The notes beneath the pieces were generated by a model, which did no database searches, had not been told where the DNA came from, and was given only the letters and a program-made list of their open reading frames with translations. The position numbers were made by a program, and so were the translations under genes. Positions 39,886 through 51,800 of a stretch of DNA of 64,000 bases are shown here, piece by piece. Origin of the DNA: Pseudoduganella violacea (lineage in GTDB: Bacteria > Pseudomonadota > Gammaproteobacteria > Burkholderiales > Burkholderiaceae_D); assembly GCF_014191875.1 (NCBI RefSeq), contig NZ_JACHXD010000009.1:124001-188000 (forward strand), read 5' to 3'. Within the stretch, counting starts at the first letter, position 1; each line of letters opens with the position of its first letter.

Positions 39886-42711
39886 ATGTTTCACATCAAA
39901 TCGCTAGAGCTGGTCCACTGGGACTACTGGCAGCGCATCAAGAATATTCCGCTGGATGCGAAGATCATCACCATCGCCGGCCAGAACGGCTCGGGCAAGA
40001 CCACCTTGCTCGACGCGCTGCGCACCCTGTTCGGCCTCGATTGCTCGATGGGCCGCACCTACAAGCACTACGCCCGCCACTCCGGCCAGCAGACCGCCTG
40101 GCTGCGCGCCGTGGTGGACAACCGCGCCGTCGGCAAGCAGCTGTCCAACCGTCCTTTCCGCGGCAGCGGCTTCTTTTCCGACGACGATGTGACCCTGTTC
40201 TGCCAGATCCAGAAGAATGGCGGCGACTGGAAGCGCCAGTACCTGATGCGTCCGGGGAATGTCGAAATCGAGGAAGTCACTGAAGCCAATGACTGGCTGG
40301 GCGTGGAAAACTACCGCAAGCGCCTGGCCAATGCCGGCCTGTCGCCGGCCATGGCCAAAGTATTGGCGCTGGAGCAGGGCGAAACCGACAAGCTGTGCGA
40401 ATACGCGCCGCGCCAGTTGCTGGACCTGGTGTTCCAGGTCTTCGGCGACAAGGAAGTGCTGGACGCTTACGACGAAGCCAAGCGCCACCAGCGCGACACC
40501 GAGGAAGAGCTGAAACGCTTCGAGGCGGAGCTCGATGGTTCGCGCGCCAATCTGGAAGGCCTGCGCCTGCGCGTGGCCAATTACCACCAGTGGGAAGGTC
40601 TGCACAAGGAGCGCCGCAATCTGCAGGAGGAAGTGCTGCCGTCGCTGGAATACCACGAGGCGCGCGAGAAGGCCGGCAATATCGGCAAGCAGCTGCGCGA
40701 GGCGCGCAAGCCGATGGCACAGGCCGACCAGCAGTTGACCGACAAGCGCAATGAAGTGGCGCGCCAGGCCAAGGCGCTGACCGATGCGCAGCAGCAGGAA
40801 ACGCTGCTGGAGCAGGAATCGACCGTGCTGCAAGGCCGCCTGTCGCAGATCAACGCCAAACTGAAGCCGCTGGACAGCCTGATCGAGCAGAAGAACCGTC
40901 TGCAGAAGCTGGCGGCCGAAGCGGGCGCCGATGTGGCCGACGTGGCGGCCCAGCTGGAAGCCAAGGAAGCCGAACTGGCCAAGCTGCGCACCGCGCGCGA
41001 CGCCGTCTCGGCCCGCATCGCCAGCGACAAGACCACCATCTCGGCGCTGCAAGGCAAGACCGCGATGCCGGAGCCGGACAATGTGCGCGCCATGCGCCGT
41101 GCCCTGCGCGATGCGAATATCCCGCACGATATGCTGTCCGATATCGTGGAAGTGACCGATCCGAAATGGCAGGGCGCCGTCGAGGGCGTGCTGGGCGGCT
41201 ATGCCTCCGTGGTGCTGCTGGAGAATGCCTCCGACGCGTCGGCCGCCTACCGCCTGGCCGAGAAGGAGCGCTATCGCCACTTCATCGTGCCGGAACTGGT
41301 GACGGCGCAGCAGGCCAAGAACGAGAGCCTGCTGTCGGTGGTGCGCTTTACCGCCAAGGCGCCGGTCTGGCTGATCGAACAGTTGGCGCGTATTACCCGC
41401 GTCGATTCGGTGGAAGACGGCGCCAAGCTCGGGAATATCGAGGAGTGGATCACGCCCGAGGCTTACCACCGCGAACGCCGCGGCGGCCGCTCCCTGTTCG
41501 TGGAAGCCTCGCGTTACCGCTTCGGTTCCGCCGGCCGCACCCAGCGTATGGATGCGATCCAGAAGAACCTGCCGTCGCTGGAAGCCGAGGAAGACAAATA
41601 CACCCTGCAGATCAGCAAGCTGGTGTCTGAAACCAGCGCGCTGAAAGCCCGCGTGGCCGGCGTGGATGCGGTCAAGGAACTGAGCGCGCGCGCCGACGAA
41701 TTCGACGAGGCGGCGCGCAACGCCGTGCCGCTGCGTGCCGAGCGCACCGAGGTCGGCGGCCGCCTGGGCGAGCTGCAAAGCCTGATGAAAAACGCCACTG
41801 TGGCGCGCACCCGCGCCGACACCACCTGGCAGAACGCCCGCATGGCGCTGTCGGAAGCGGAAGCGGGCATGCGCCTGAACTACAAACGCCAGCTGGAACA
41901 GCGCAGCGACCATGCGCGCGCCTTGCTGGCCCTGCGCCGCCAGTGGCGCCACTTGCCGGGCGAATGGCGCAAGCCGGCACGCCGCCAGGCGCTGGTGGCG
42001 CAGCACCAGAATGCCCACCAGGTCGATCTGCGTATCGCCAGCCTGCAAGCCAGCCTGGCGCGCGACGACTGGGAACTGGATGCGACCGTGATCGACCAGT
42101 ATCAGCGCCTGAACGACCAGCTGTCCAACCGCAAGCAGGAAACCGAGGAGCGCCGCTACCAGAACAACCGCGCCATCGAGGCCACGGCCAATGCGCGCGG
42201 CGCCTACATCGAGCGTCTGCGCTACACCATCAAGGCCTACTCCAAGAACATCAAGGAGTTGGGCGAGCTGGCCAATATCGAGGTGCACGCCGATCCGGTC
42301 AAACTGGAAAACGACGACCTGCTGCTGTCGCAGGCTGGCCTGCATGTGCGCTTCAAGTTCGACGGCAAAGGCCCGATCGGCATGAACGACGGCGAAGCGT
42401 CCGGCGGCCAGCAGGTGATGAAATCCCTGGTGCTGCTGATTGGCCTGCTGAAATCCGAAGACGGTTCCGGCGGCTTCGTGTTCATCGACGAACCGTTCGC
42501 CCACTTGGATATCCGCAATATCCAGCTGGTCGGCGAGTTCCTGAAGAACACCGACGCCCAGTACCTGATGACGACGCCGCTGACCCATAATACCGACGTA
42601 TACGACCCTTCCGAGCTGACCCTGATCACCAGCAAGAAGAAGAAAGACACGCAGTGGGCGCAGCCGATCTTCGTGCTGCAGCGCCGCCAGAGCGAGCAGG
42701 CCGCCGCCTGA
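39886..42711 (+). CDS. MksB-like SMC ATPase
   Basis: A 941-residue SMC-type ATPase. Walker A is GQNGSGKT (32-39) after a strand FHIKSLELVHWDYW; the ABC signature is ASGGQQ (Ser839) and Walker B is FVFIDEP (Asp868, Glu869) followed by the D-loop HLD. Two coiled-coil arms (about 190-385 and 545-790) flank a globular hinge-like region (about 395-540). This length suits MksB rather than MukB (about 1480). It should fold or extrude DNA loops with the two upstream subunits. No JetD/MksG nuclease gene follows; a strong terminator does. Confidence 0.85.
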   Translation: MFHIKSLELVHWDYWQRIKNIPLDAKIITIAGQNGSGKTTLLDALRTLFGLDCSMGRTYKHYARHSGQQTAWLRAVVDNRAVGKQLSNRPFRGSGFFSDDDVTLFCQIQKNGGDWKRQYLMRPGNVEIEEVTEANDWLGVENYRKRLANAGLSPAMAKVLALEQGETDKLCEYAPRQLLDLVFQVFGDKEVLDAYDEAKRHQRDTEEELKRFEAELDGSRANLEGLRLRVANYHQWEGLHKERRNLQEEVLPSLEYHEAREKAGNIGKQLREARKPMAQADQQLTDKRNEVARQAKALTDAQQQETLLEQESTVLQGRLSQINAKLKPLDSLIEQKNRLQKLAAEAGADVADVAAQLEAKEAELAKLRTARDAVSARIASDKTTISALQGKTAMPEPDNVRAMRRALRDANIPHDMLSDIVEVTDPKWQGAVEGVLGGYASVVLLENASDASAAYRLAEKERYRHFIVPELVTAQQAKNESLLSVVRFTAKAPVWLIEQLARITRVDSVEDGAKLGNIEEWITPEAYHRERRGGRSLFVEASRYRFGSAGRTQRMDAIQKNLPSLEAEEDKYTLQISKLVSETSALKARVAGVDAVKELSARADEFDEAARNAVPLRAERTEVGGRLGELQSLMKNATVARTRADTTWQNARMALSEAEAGMRLNYKRQLEQRSDHARALLALRRQWRHLPGEWRKPARRQALVAQHQNAHQVDLRIASLQASLARDDWELDATVIDQYQRLNDQLSNRKQETEERRYQNNRAIEATANARGAYIERLRYTIKAYSKNIKELGELANIEVHADPVKLENDDLLLSQAGLHVRFKFDGKGPIGMNDGEASGGQQVMKSLVLLIGLLKSEDGSGGFVFIDEPFAHLDIRNIQLVGEFLKNTDAQYLMTTPLTHNTDVYDPSELTLITSKKKKDTQWAQPIFVLQRRQSEQAAA

Positions 42712-42728
42712 TCCGGCGCCTCCTCCAG

Positions 42729-42757
42729 AAAACCGGTGCTTGACACCGGTTTTCTTT
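42729..42757 (+). terminator. intrinsic terminator after SMC operon
   Basis: Perfect 10-bp arms AAAACCGGTG/CACCGGTTTT with loop CTTGA, followed by CTTTT. It starts 18 bases after the SMC stop and ends the three-gene operon, showing that no fourth subunit is cotranscribed. Confidence 0.9.
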
Positions 42758-42760
42758 TGG

Positions 42761-42792
42761 TCTTTAATTTCCGTAACGACAGAAATTAAAGA
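42761..42792. promoter_or_regulatory. perfect 11-bp inverted repeat, candidate GbsR/MarR operator
   Basis: Arms TCTTTAATTTC (42761-42771) and GAAATTAAAGA (42782-42792) are exact reverse complements, separated by 10 bases. The element ends 13 bases before the regulator's ATG and is AT-rich, typical of MarR-type operators overlapping a promoter. Autoregulation of the regulator and the two downstream genes is likely. Confidence 0.65.
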
Positions 42793-42805
42793 ATCGAGGG
42801 AAATC

Positions 42806-43339
42806 ATGGAGCTCAGCCCAACCGAACAGAAATACATCCTGCACTGGGGCGAGATGGGCACGCGCTGGGGCGTGAACCGCACCGTGGCGCAGATTCATGC
42901 CCTGCTGTTCCTGGCCAATGAGCCGCTGAACGCGGAGGAGATCGCGCTCACCCTGACGGTGGCGCGCTCGAATGTCAGCAACAGCCTGAAAGAGCTGCAA
43001 AGCTGGGGCTTGGTGCGGGTGACGCATGTGATGGGCGACCGGCGCGACCATTTCCTGGCCCTGCACGATGTCTGGGAAATCTTCCGCGTCATCATGGAGG
43101 AGCGCAAGCGGCGCGAGATCGATCCCACGCTCAGCGTGCTGCGCGAATGCGCGATCGAGGCCGAGGACGATAAAAAAATCTCGCCCGCCACGCGCCAGCG
43201 CATGGGCGAGGTGCTGGGCTTCCTGGAGATGCTGGGCGACAGCTATGAGGATTACAAGCGCCTGCCGCAGCCGCTGTTGAAGCGCTTCCTGAAGATGGGC
43301 GGCAAGGTGGCCCGCCTGCTCGGCAAGGAAGGGAAATAG
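42806..43339 (+). CDS. GbsR/MarR-family transcriptional regulator
   Basis: A 177-residue winged-helix regulator: YILHWGEMGTRWGVNRTVAQIHALLFLANEPLNAEEIALTLTVARSNVSNSLKELQSWGLVRVTHVMGDRRDHFLA. The early WGEMGTRWG pattern distinguishes GbsR-like members. The C-terminal half is helical and Lys/Arg-rich (LLKRFLKMGGKVARLLGKEGK). An exact inverted repeat lies just upstream. It is 3 bases from the DUF4166 gene, forming a regulator-DUF4166-SDR operon. The ligand is unknown. Confidence 0.9.
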   Translation: MELSPTEQKYILHWGEMGTRWGVNRTVAQIHALLFLANEPLNAEEIALTLTVARSNVSNSLKELQSWGLVRVTHVMGDRRDHFLALHDVWEIFRVIMEERKRREIDPTLSVLRECAIEAEDDKKISPATRQRMGEVLGFLEMLGDSYEDYKRLPQPLLKRFLKMGGKVARLLGKEGK

Positions 43340-43342
43340 GCC

Positions 43343-43987
43343 ATGGACAGCGCTAGCGTCCCGCGTGGCGAGGGGGAGCTGTTCCGCAAGATACTCGGTG
43401 CGGAATGGGGCAAGCTGCACCCGGATATCCAGCGCCGCTTCGACAAGAATCCCGCGCCTGGCAAGCCGCTGCGCTATGCCGGCAGCTTGAGCGAGCTGCG
43501 TTCCTCGGTTTTCGGCAAGCTGCTGGGATTCCTGTCCGGTCCCTTGATCGAGGGCGCCCTGATTCCCTACGACGACTTCGATTTCCCGGTCGATATCGAA
43601 GTTTATTCCAAGCCCGGCTGCCCATATATCTTCAAGCAGCGCATCTACCGCCTGCGCCGGCATAAGCCGGTCCGCTTCACCTCGTATATGGCGGAAAGCG
43701 AGAAGGGCGAGGTGCTGGAGTATGTGGGCCTGGGGCTGGGCATGAAGCTGCTGCTGCGGGTCGAGGATGGCAATCTGCATTTCACCAGCGACGGCTATTT
43801 CTGGCAGATCCTGGGCTGGCGCGTGCCCTTGCCTGACCTGCTCACGCCGGGCAAGACTTTCCTTTGCCACCGCAACGAGGCGCCGAACCGCTTCAATATC
43901 CGCATCGAGATCCGGCACATCCTGTTCGGCACCAGCTTCGTGCAGGCCGGCGTGTTTTACGAAAAAACCGAAGGAGGGCAGGCATGA
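43343..43987 (+). CDS. DUF4166-domain protein
   Basis: A 214-residue protein of the DUF4166 family: FRKILGAEWGKLHPDIQRRFDKNPAPGKPLRYAG at the N-terminus and a beta-rich remainder (DDFDFPVDIEVYSKPGCPYIFKQRIYRLRRHKPVRFTSYM, LHFTSDGYFWQILGWRVPLP). No catalytic residues are evident. DUF4166 is often found with SDR proteins of the TIGR01777 type; here that SDR follows directly with a 4-base overlap (ATGA). A joint role in lipid or quinone-like metabolite modification is an inference. Confidence 0.85.
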   Translation: MDSASVPRGEGELFRKILGAEWGKLHPDIQRRFDKNPAPGKPLRYAGSLSELRSSVFGKLLGFLSGPLIEGALIPYDDFDFPVDIEVYSKPGCPYIFKQRIYRLRRHKPVRFTSYMAESEKGEVLEYVGLGLGMKLLLRVEDGNLHFTSDGYFWQILGWRVPLPDLLTPGKTFLCHRNEAPNRFNIRIEIRHILFGTSFVQAGVFYEKTEGGQA

Positions 43988-45453
43988 ATACGCATTTGCT
44001 GGCTTTGCAGCTGATGGCGCTGCAGGGCTGTCTCGGGGCTTTCGATACGCTCTACCACCATGAGCTGAGCGAGGCGCTGCCGCAGCGCGTGACGGCACGC
44101 CTGGAGCTGTCGATCCACGCCGCGCGCTCCCTGATCTACAGCCTGTTGTTCGCCGGCCTGGCATTCTGGACCTGGCAGGGCGCCTGGGCCTGGGTGCTGC
44201 TTGGCCTGTTCATAGTCGAAATCGTGCTGACCTTGTGGGACTTCGTGATCGAAGACCGCAGCCGCCTGCTGCCCGCCACCGAGCGCGTGACGCATACTGT
44301 GCTGGCGGTGAATGGTGGTGCCTTCATCGCCCTGCTGGCAATGAATATGCCGCAATGGCAGGCCGCCGAAACCGGACTGGCTTATACGCCGCATGGCGGC
44401 CTGGGTATCTTCCTTGCCTTGTGCGGCGTGGGCGTTGGCCTCTCCGGCTGGCGCGATGCGCTGGCGGCGCGCCGCTTGTGGCGCCTGGCCGCCGAGGATG
44501 AGGCGGGCGCGGAAGAGACGCTGCGCTTCGGCAGCGGCGCCAAACGCTTCCTGCTGACGGGCGGCACCGGCTTTATCGGCCAGTTGCTGGTGCATGCCCT
44601 GCTGCGCGACGGTCATGAAGTGATCCTGTTGGCGCGCAATCCAAGGCAGGCGGCATGGACCTTCGATGGCCGCGTCAGTTGCGTGGCGTCGCTGGACGAG
44701 CTGCCAGCCGCGCGCCGCGTCGATATCGTCGTCAACCTGGCTGGCGCCAGCATTTTGGGCTGGCCCTGGACGGCGGCGCGGCGCGCCGCATTGCGCCGCA
44801 GCCGCGTGGCGTTGACGGAAAACCTGGTGGCCTGGATGGCGCGCGCGGAACATAAGCCTGGCCTGCTGCTGTCGGCGTCCGCCATCGGCTACTACGGCCG
44901 GCAAGCTCTGGATGACAGGTCGGAATTGAACGAGGATGCGGCGCCGCAGGATATCTTCATGTCGCGCCTGTGCAGCGAATGGGAGCAGGCCGCGCGCGGC
45001 GCCGAAGCGCATGGCGTGACGGTGGTCCGCATGCGCTTTGCCCTGGTGCTGGGTCAGCGCGGCGCCCTGCCCATGTTGCTGCTGCCGGTGCGCCTGGGGC
45101 TGGGCGGACGGTTGGGCAGCGGACGGCAGACCATGGCCTGGATTCATGTGCGGGATCTGCTGGCCGGCGTCGCCCACCTATGTCGTCAGCATGAGCGGGG
45201 AGGGCTGGCCAACGGCGCTTTCAATTTCGCCGCGCCGGAATCGCTGCCGCAGCTTGAATTCAGCCGGACGGCGGCGCGCCTGGCGCACCGTCCCTGCCTG
45301 TTGCCGCTACCGGCCTGGCCGCTGCGCCTGCTGCTGGGCGAGCAAACCGACTTGCTGCTGGAAGGTCAGCGCGCGGTGCCGCAGCGTTTGCATGCCAGCG
45401 GCTTCCGCTTCCGCTATCCCGGCCTGCAAGGCGCGCTGGCCAGCTTGATGTGA
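43984..45453 (+). CDS. membrane-domain SDR epimerase-like protein (TIGR01777 type)
   Basis: A 489-residue protein. The first 170 residues hold about four transmembrane helices (SLIYSLLFAGLAFWTW, AWVLLGLFIVEIVLTLW, TVLAVNGGAFIALLA, GIFLALCGVGVGLSG), resembling DoxX-like/DUF4267-type domains. The SDR domain begins at residue 187 with nucleotide-binding GGTGFIG (193-199), VVNLAGASILGWPWT, SASAIGYYG and VLGQRGALPMLLLPVRLGLGGRLGSG, matching TIGR01777 epimerase-like proteins. NAD(P) would be bound in the cytoplasm next to the membrane. Its stop is 1 base from the convergent gene's stop. Confidence 0.87.
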   Translation: MNTHLLALQLMALQGCLGAFDTLYHHELSEALPQRVTARLELSIHAARSLIYSLLFAGLAFWTWQGAWAWVLLGLFIVEIVLTLWDFVIEDRSRLLPATERVTHTVLAVNGGAFIALLAMNMPQWQAAETGLAYTPHGGLGIFLALCGVGVGLSGWRDALAARRLWRLAAEDEAGAEETLRFGSGAKRFLLTGGTGFIGQLLVHALLRDGHEVILLARNPRQAAWTFDGRVSCVASLDELPAARRVDIVVNLAGASILGWPWTAARRAALRRSRVALTENLVAWMARAEHKPGLLLSASAIGYYGRQALDDRSELNEDAAPQDIFMSRLCSEWEQAARGAEAHGVTVVRMRFALVLGQRGALPMLLLPVRLGLGGRLGSGRQTMAWIHVRDLLAGVAHLCRQHERGGLANGAFNFAAPESLPQLEFSRTAARLAHRPCLLPLPAWPLRLLLGEQTDLLLEGQRAVPQRLHASGFRFRYPGLQGALASLM

Positions 45454-45454
45454 T

Positions 45455-45979
45455 TTACTCGGCGTCCGGCAGCGGCTTTTGCGTGCGGCGCCAGCGCAGC
45501 AGGCCGGCGGAGAAGACGCCGATGAAGCCCAGCATCAGGCCGAAGGCGATGGCCCTGGCCGGCGCGCGCATCAGCGTCACTTGCGACATCGCTTGCGGGA
45601 TGGCGGCGCGGCTGTTCATATACAGCTCGACGCCGATCGACAGCACGGCCGCCGCGAACAGCAGGCAGACCAGCATGCCGAAGCGCGGATAGGGCGTGAA
45701 ATAGAAGCGCAGGCCGCGATTTTCGAAGCGCGTGCGTTTCAGGCTGAATGCGGCGAGCCAGCCGCCGCCGAGGGCGCCCGCCGCCAGGAAGGAGATGGCG
45801 CCGGTATCGGGCAGCATGGCGAAGCCCAGGGCCAGCAGCAGCGCGCCGCAGACCGCCACGCCCATGACATGGCGCCAGGCCAGCGATTCCTGCCGCCTGA
45901 AGATCTGTTTCAGCCGCAGATAGATGCGCCATACCAGCAGGGGAATCAGGATGAGCAGGGCAAGAGTGGTCAGTTCCAT
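45455..45979 (-). CDS. CcdC-like (DUF1453) membrane protein
   Basis: A 174-residue integral membrane protein with four or five helices (ELTTLALLILIPLLVWRIYLR, VCGALLLALGFAML, FLAAGALGGGWLAAFSLKRTRFE, LVCLLFAAAVLSIGVELY). The pattern of short basic loops and the LRFYFTPYPRFGMLVCLLFAA segment resembles DUF1453/CcdC-type proteins. Function is unknown. The frame has a TTG at 46003, but the ATG at 45979 starts the first hydrophobic helix; neither has a clear ribosome site. Confidence 0.62.
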   Translation of the reverse strand: MELTTLALLILIPLLVWRIYLRLKQIFRRQESLAWRHVMGVAVCGALLLALGFAMLPDTGAISFLAAGALGGGWLAAFSLKRTRFENRGLRFYFTPYPRFGMLVCLLFAAAVLSIGVELYMNSRAAIPQAMSQVTLMRAPARAIAFGLMLGFIGVFSAGLLRWRRTQKPLPDAE

Positions 45980-46109
45980 GTAGGCGGTCGCGGAAATCGG
46001 CAAAAACAGGATTGTACAGGGATCGGCTTTGTAACTTTATGTGATTGACATTTGGCAGTCGCTTGCCCAAACTCGTCCGTTCCTTTCCAAAATGAATGAA
46101 CGGAGCACC

Positions 46110-48560
<2,451 letters not shown>

Positions 48561-48624
48561 ACAGGCGCGTAGAATAAGGGTTCATGCAGCTTTGCTTAGG
48601 TAACTATTTTTACCGGAGTCGAAC

Positions 48625-48807
48625 ATGAACCCTTTCAGCAATCCCGCGTACCGGGTGCACCGCGCGCCCGATCTGCCGGTGCCGGTGGATGAGCCGCAGC
48701 CCGAGCCGCAGCCCGTCCACCCCCACCATCCAAACGTGCCCGTCCCGCAGGACGATCCGGTGCCCGACCATAATCCCAGCGCGCCGCGCGCCATGCTCCG
48801 GCTTTAG
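48625..48807 (+). CDS. small proline/histidine-rich protein
   Basis: A 60-residue protein of unknown function with 17 prolines; the middle is a run of Pro-Val/Pro-Gln/Pro-Glu/Pro-His steps. It has no signal peptide or membrane segment. ACCGGAG lies 8 bases before the ATG, which favours real translation. It ends 4 bases into the convergent tamB gene. A similar small Pro-rich gene lies at 59726-59971. Confidence 0.55.
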   Translation: MNPFSNPAYRVHRAPDLPVPVDEPQPEPQPVHPHHPNVPVPQDDPVPDHNPSAPRAMLRL

Positions 48808-51800
48808 TCGAAGGCCCAGGTATACAGCACGTCGAGCGCGTTGTTGGTGCCGGTCTGGAATTGCAGGGTGATGCGCGAATTGAGTTTGTAGCGCAGCTTG
48901 ACCAGGCTGGTGGCGCTGCCCGTGCCTTGCTCAAAGCTGAGGTAAGCGCGCGAGGACAGCCGTTTGCCGACCGTGACCACTGTGCTTTCCAGCCCCTTGG
49001 CCTGCGACACGCCCAACTCGTCCAGACCGACCTTGTTGGCCAGGCTGCCGCCGCTGCCGCCGAATAGCGCGCCCGCTGCGGTGCCGAGCAAGCCCATTTC
49101 ATTGCCCGCCACATCGGCCATGCCGTGGCCCAGCACCAGCCAGGACAGCTTCTCGCTGTCCGGCACCGTGGGCGTGGAAACCAGCTTGGCCGATGGCGCC
49201 AGCGCCGTGCCGCGCACTTCGACGCCCGCTTCCACATTGCTTTCGCTGAGCTGACTGTCTTCGGGACGCTTGCGCACAGCCAGGATATTCAGCCCCGGAT
49301 TGTCGTAAGCGCCGGTGAAGTTGATCACGCCGCGCTCGATGGCCAGGCGCTGGCCGTAGGCGGCATAGGTGCCGCTGGCCACGCGGATGCTGCCGTTCAC
49401 GCGCGGTGCGCGGCGGTCCTGTATGCGCACCCGCACGGCGCCGGCCAGTTGCGCGTCCAGGCCTTTCCCTTTCAGATGGAAGTTGTCGCCCAGGTCCGCT
49501 TCCAGGTCCACGTTCAGCGGCAGCGATTTGCCGTCGGCTTTCGGCGCCGGCTTGTTGCGGCCGAGGATCACCACGTCCTCGCTGATGGTGGGTGTGTCCT
49601 GCGAAGGCAGTTCGATCGAGGCGCGGTCGGCGCGGAACTTGCCATCGAGCTGGAAGTGCTTGGCGTCGCGCACCAGGGTGCTGGAACCGCTCAGCACCAG
49701 GGTGCGGTCGGGACGGGCCAGCACTTCAAGCTTGTCGGCCGCCAGCTTGAGCTGCATGGTCGCTTCGGCATTGGCGAAACGCAGCCAGCCGTCGGCCTGG
49801 GCGCTGCCTTGCACGCCTTCGAAGCGCAGGCGCTGCAACTGCAGCTGGTCGCCCGCCAACTGCGCCTGCAACTGGCCGTTGCGCAGGCGGATGCCTTGTT
49901 CGGCCCAGTTCACCACCAGCTTGTCGCCGCTGACGCTGCCGTTCAGCGTCGGCGCGCCGACCGTGCCGCCGCCGCTGAAATTGGCTTTCAGCGCGCCGTC
50001 CAGCTCCAGGCTCGGGATGCCGACCAGGGGCGCCAGCCAGGCCAGCGAAGGCATGTCCACATTGCCGCTCAGGGTCAGCGCGCTGTCGTGCGGGATGCGG
50101 CCGTCGCGCAACTGGGCGGTGGCGTCGGCGCTGGCCTTGCCGGCGCGCGCGCCATCGAGCAGCAGCTGGGCGCGCAGCTGATTGCCTGCCACATTGAGGC
50201 GGGTATCGAGCTGGCGCAGGCCAAGGGCCACCGGCTTGTCGCCGCCGGTGACGGTGATGTCGCCCTTCTCGCGGAAGATATGCAGGCTGCCGTCGAGGGC
50301 CGGAGTCGCACCCTTGGCGGCGGGCGCCTGCATGTCCAGCGCCCAGTCGGCGCCGATGGTTAGGTCGCTGATGATGCTGTCGCGCCAGGCCTGCGACATC
50401 TGCGCCAGATAGCTGGCTGGCACGCCGGCCGCCGCGCCGCGGCTGCGCCAGTGGGCGCCATTCTTCTCCAGGTTCTCGATGCGCACGCTGCCGTCGGGCA
50501 GCTTGATCACGGCGTTGGACAGGGCGATCTGTTCTGGCTTGGCCAGTCCGGCCGGTCCGCTGCCCGGCGCGGCGGCCAGGCGCAGCGGCGCCGGCGCTTG
50601 CAGCGTGAGCGCGTAACGGCCCTTGTTCTGCAAGGCTTCCAGCGTGCCGTTCCAGGCATCTTTGGCCCAGCCGCCGCGCAGGCGCAGGCTGGCGTCGAAG
50701 TCCTGGCTGACGGCGCTCAATTGCAGGCTGTGCGCACCGACCGTGCCGCTGCTTTGCAGGCGGGCGCGGTCCACCGTCGTTCCGGCTGCGCTGTAGCCGG
50801 TGATTTCGGCATCGACCGCCAGCGCGTCATTGGCTTCCATGCCGCCCAGATTGGCGCTGGCACGCAGGGCTTTCAATTGCTGCTGGCCGGGCAGGCGCAG
50901 GCTGGAGCCATCGAGACTGAAGGCGAGGGCGGGGCGCGCCACGCTGCCGCTCAAGGTGCCACCGCCGCGCAACTGGCCGCCGAAGTCGGGGCCGAGGCTG
51001 GAGAGCTGGGGGGCGTCGAGTTTCCATTCCAGCCTGTCCTTTGCGCCACCAAAGCCGCCCTTGGCTTGCAGGGCGTTCGGTCCCAGGTGTAGGTCGAGGT
51101 CGGCGTTGTCGATGCGGGCCGCGTCGGCTGTCAGATGCGCATGGCCGGACAGCGGCGCGCCGGACAAGGTGGAGGGCTGCAGTTTCAGATCGAGCTTGCC
51201 GCGCCAGTCTTCCGCCAGTCTTCCGCTGGCGCTGAATTCCGCCCCGATGCTGCCGCTCATGCCGACGCCGAAAGCGGCCGGATTGAAGCGGCTAGCATTG
51301 CCCGCTACTTTCAGTTCGGGCTTGCGCTGGGCATCGAGTCCCACTTCGCCGCTGGCGTGCAGCAGGCTATCCGGCGCGCGCTGCTTGGCCGTGGACAGCG
51401 CCAGGCCGCGCGCATCGGCCGTGAAGGTGGAACGCGGCGCGGTGAAGCTGCCGCTGGCGACGCCGCTGGCATTTACGGCGCCCAGCAGGCTGCCGCTGAC
51501 GACGGCCAGTTGCGGCGCATCGAGCTTCCAGTTCAGGCTATCGTTCGGCGCGCCGAAGCTGCCGCGTACTTCCGCCATATTCTTGCCCAGCGCCAGGCGC
51601 GCATCGACGGCGTGCACGCGCTGTGCGTCGGCCTGCAGCTTGCCCGCGCCGGACAGGGGTTGACCCAACAGGCGGCTTGGCTTGAAGGCGAAATCGGCGG
51701 CCACCTGCCAGGCCGGTTCCAGCTTGCCGCTGGCGCGCACCTCGGCATTCAGGTCGGCGGCCGGATAGCTGCCCAGCGCCGCAGGATCGAAGCGCGACGC

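Noticed and set aside
37791..42711. Wadjet/MksBEFG anti-plasmid defence system
   Set aside because: No JetD/MksG nuclease gene is present; the SMC gene is closed by an intrinsic terminator and followed by a regulator operon.
42729..42753. SMC terminator as a sixth repeat copy
   Set aside because: Its loop region (GGTGCTTGACACC) resembles the repeat's GGTGCCTGACACC, but arms and flanks differ and no second hairpin or conserved ends are present.
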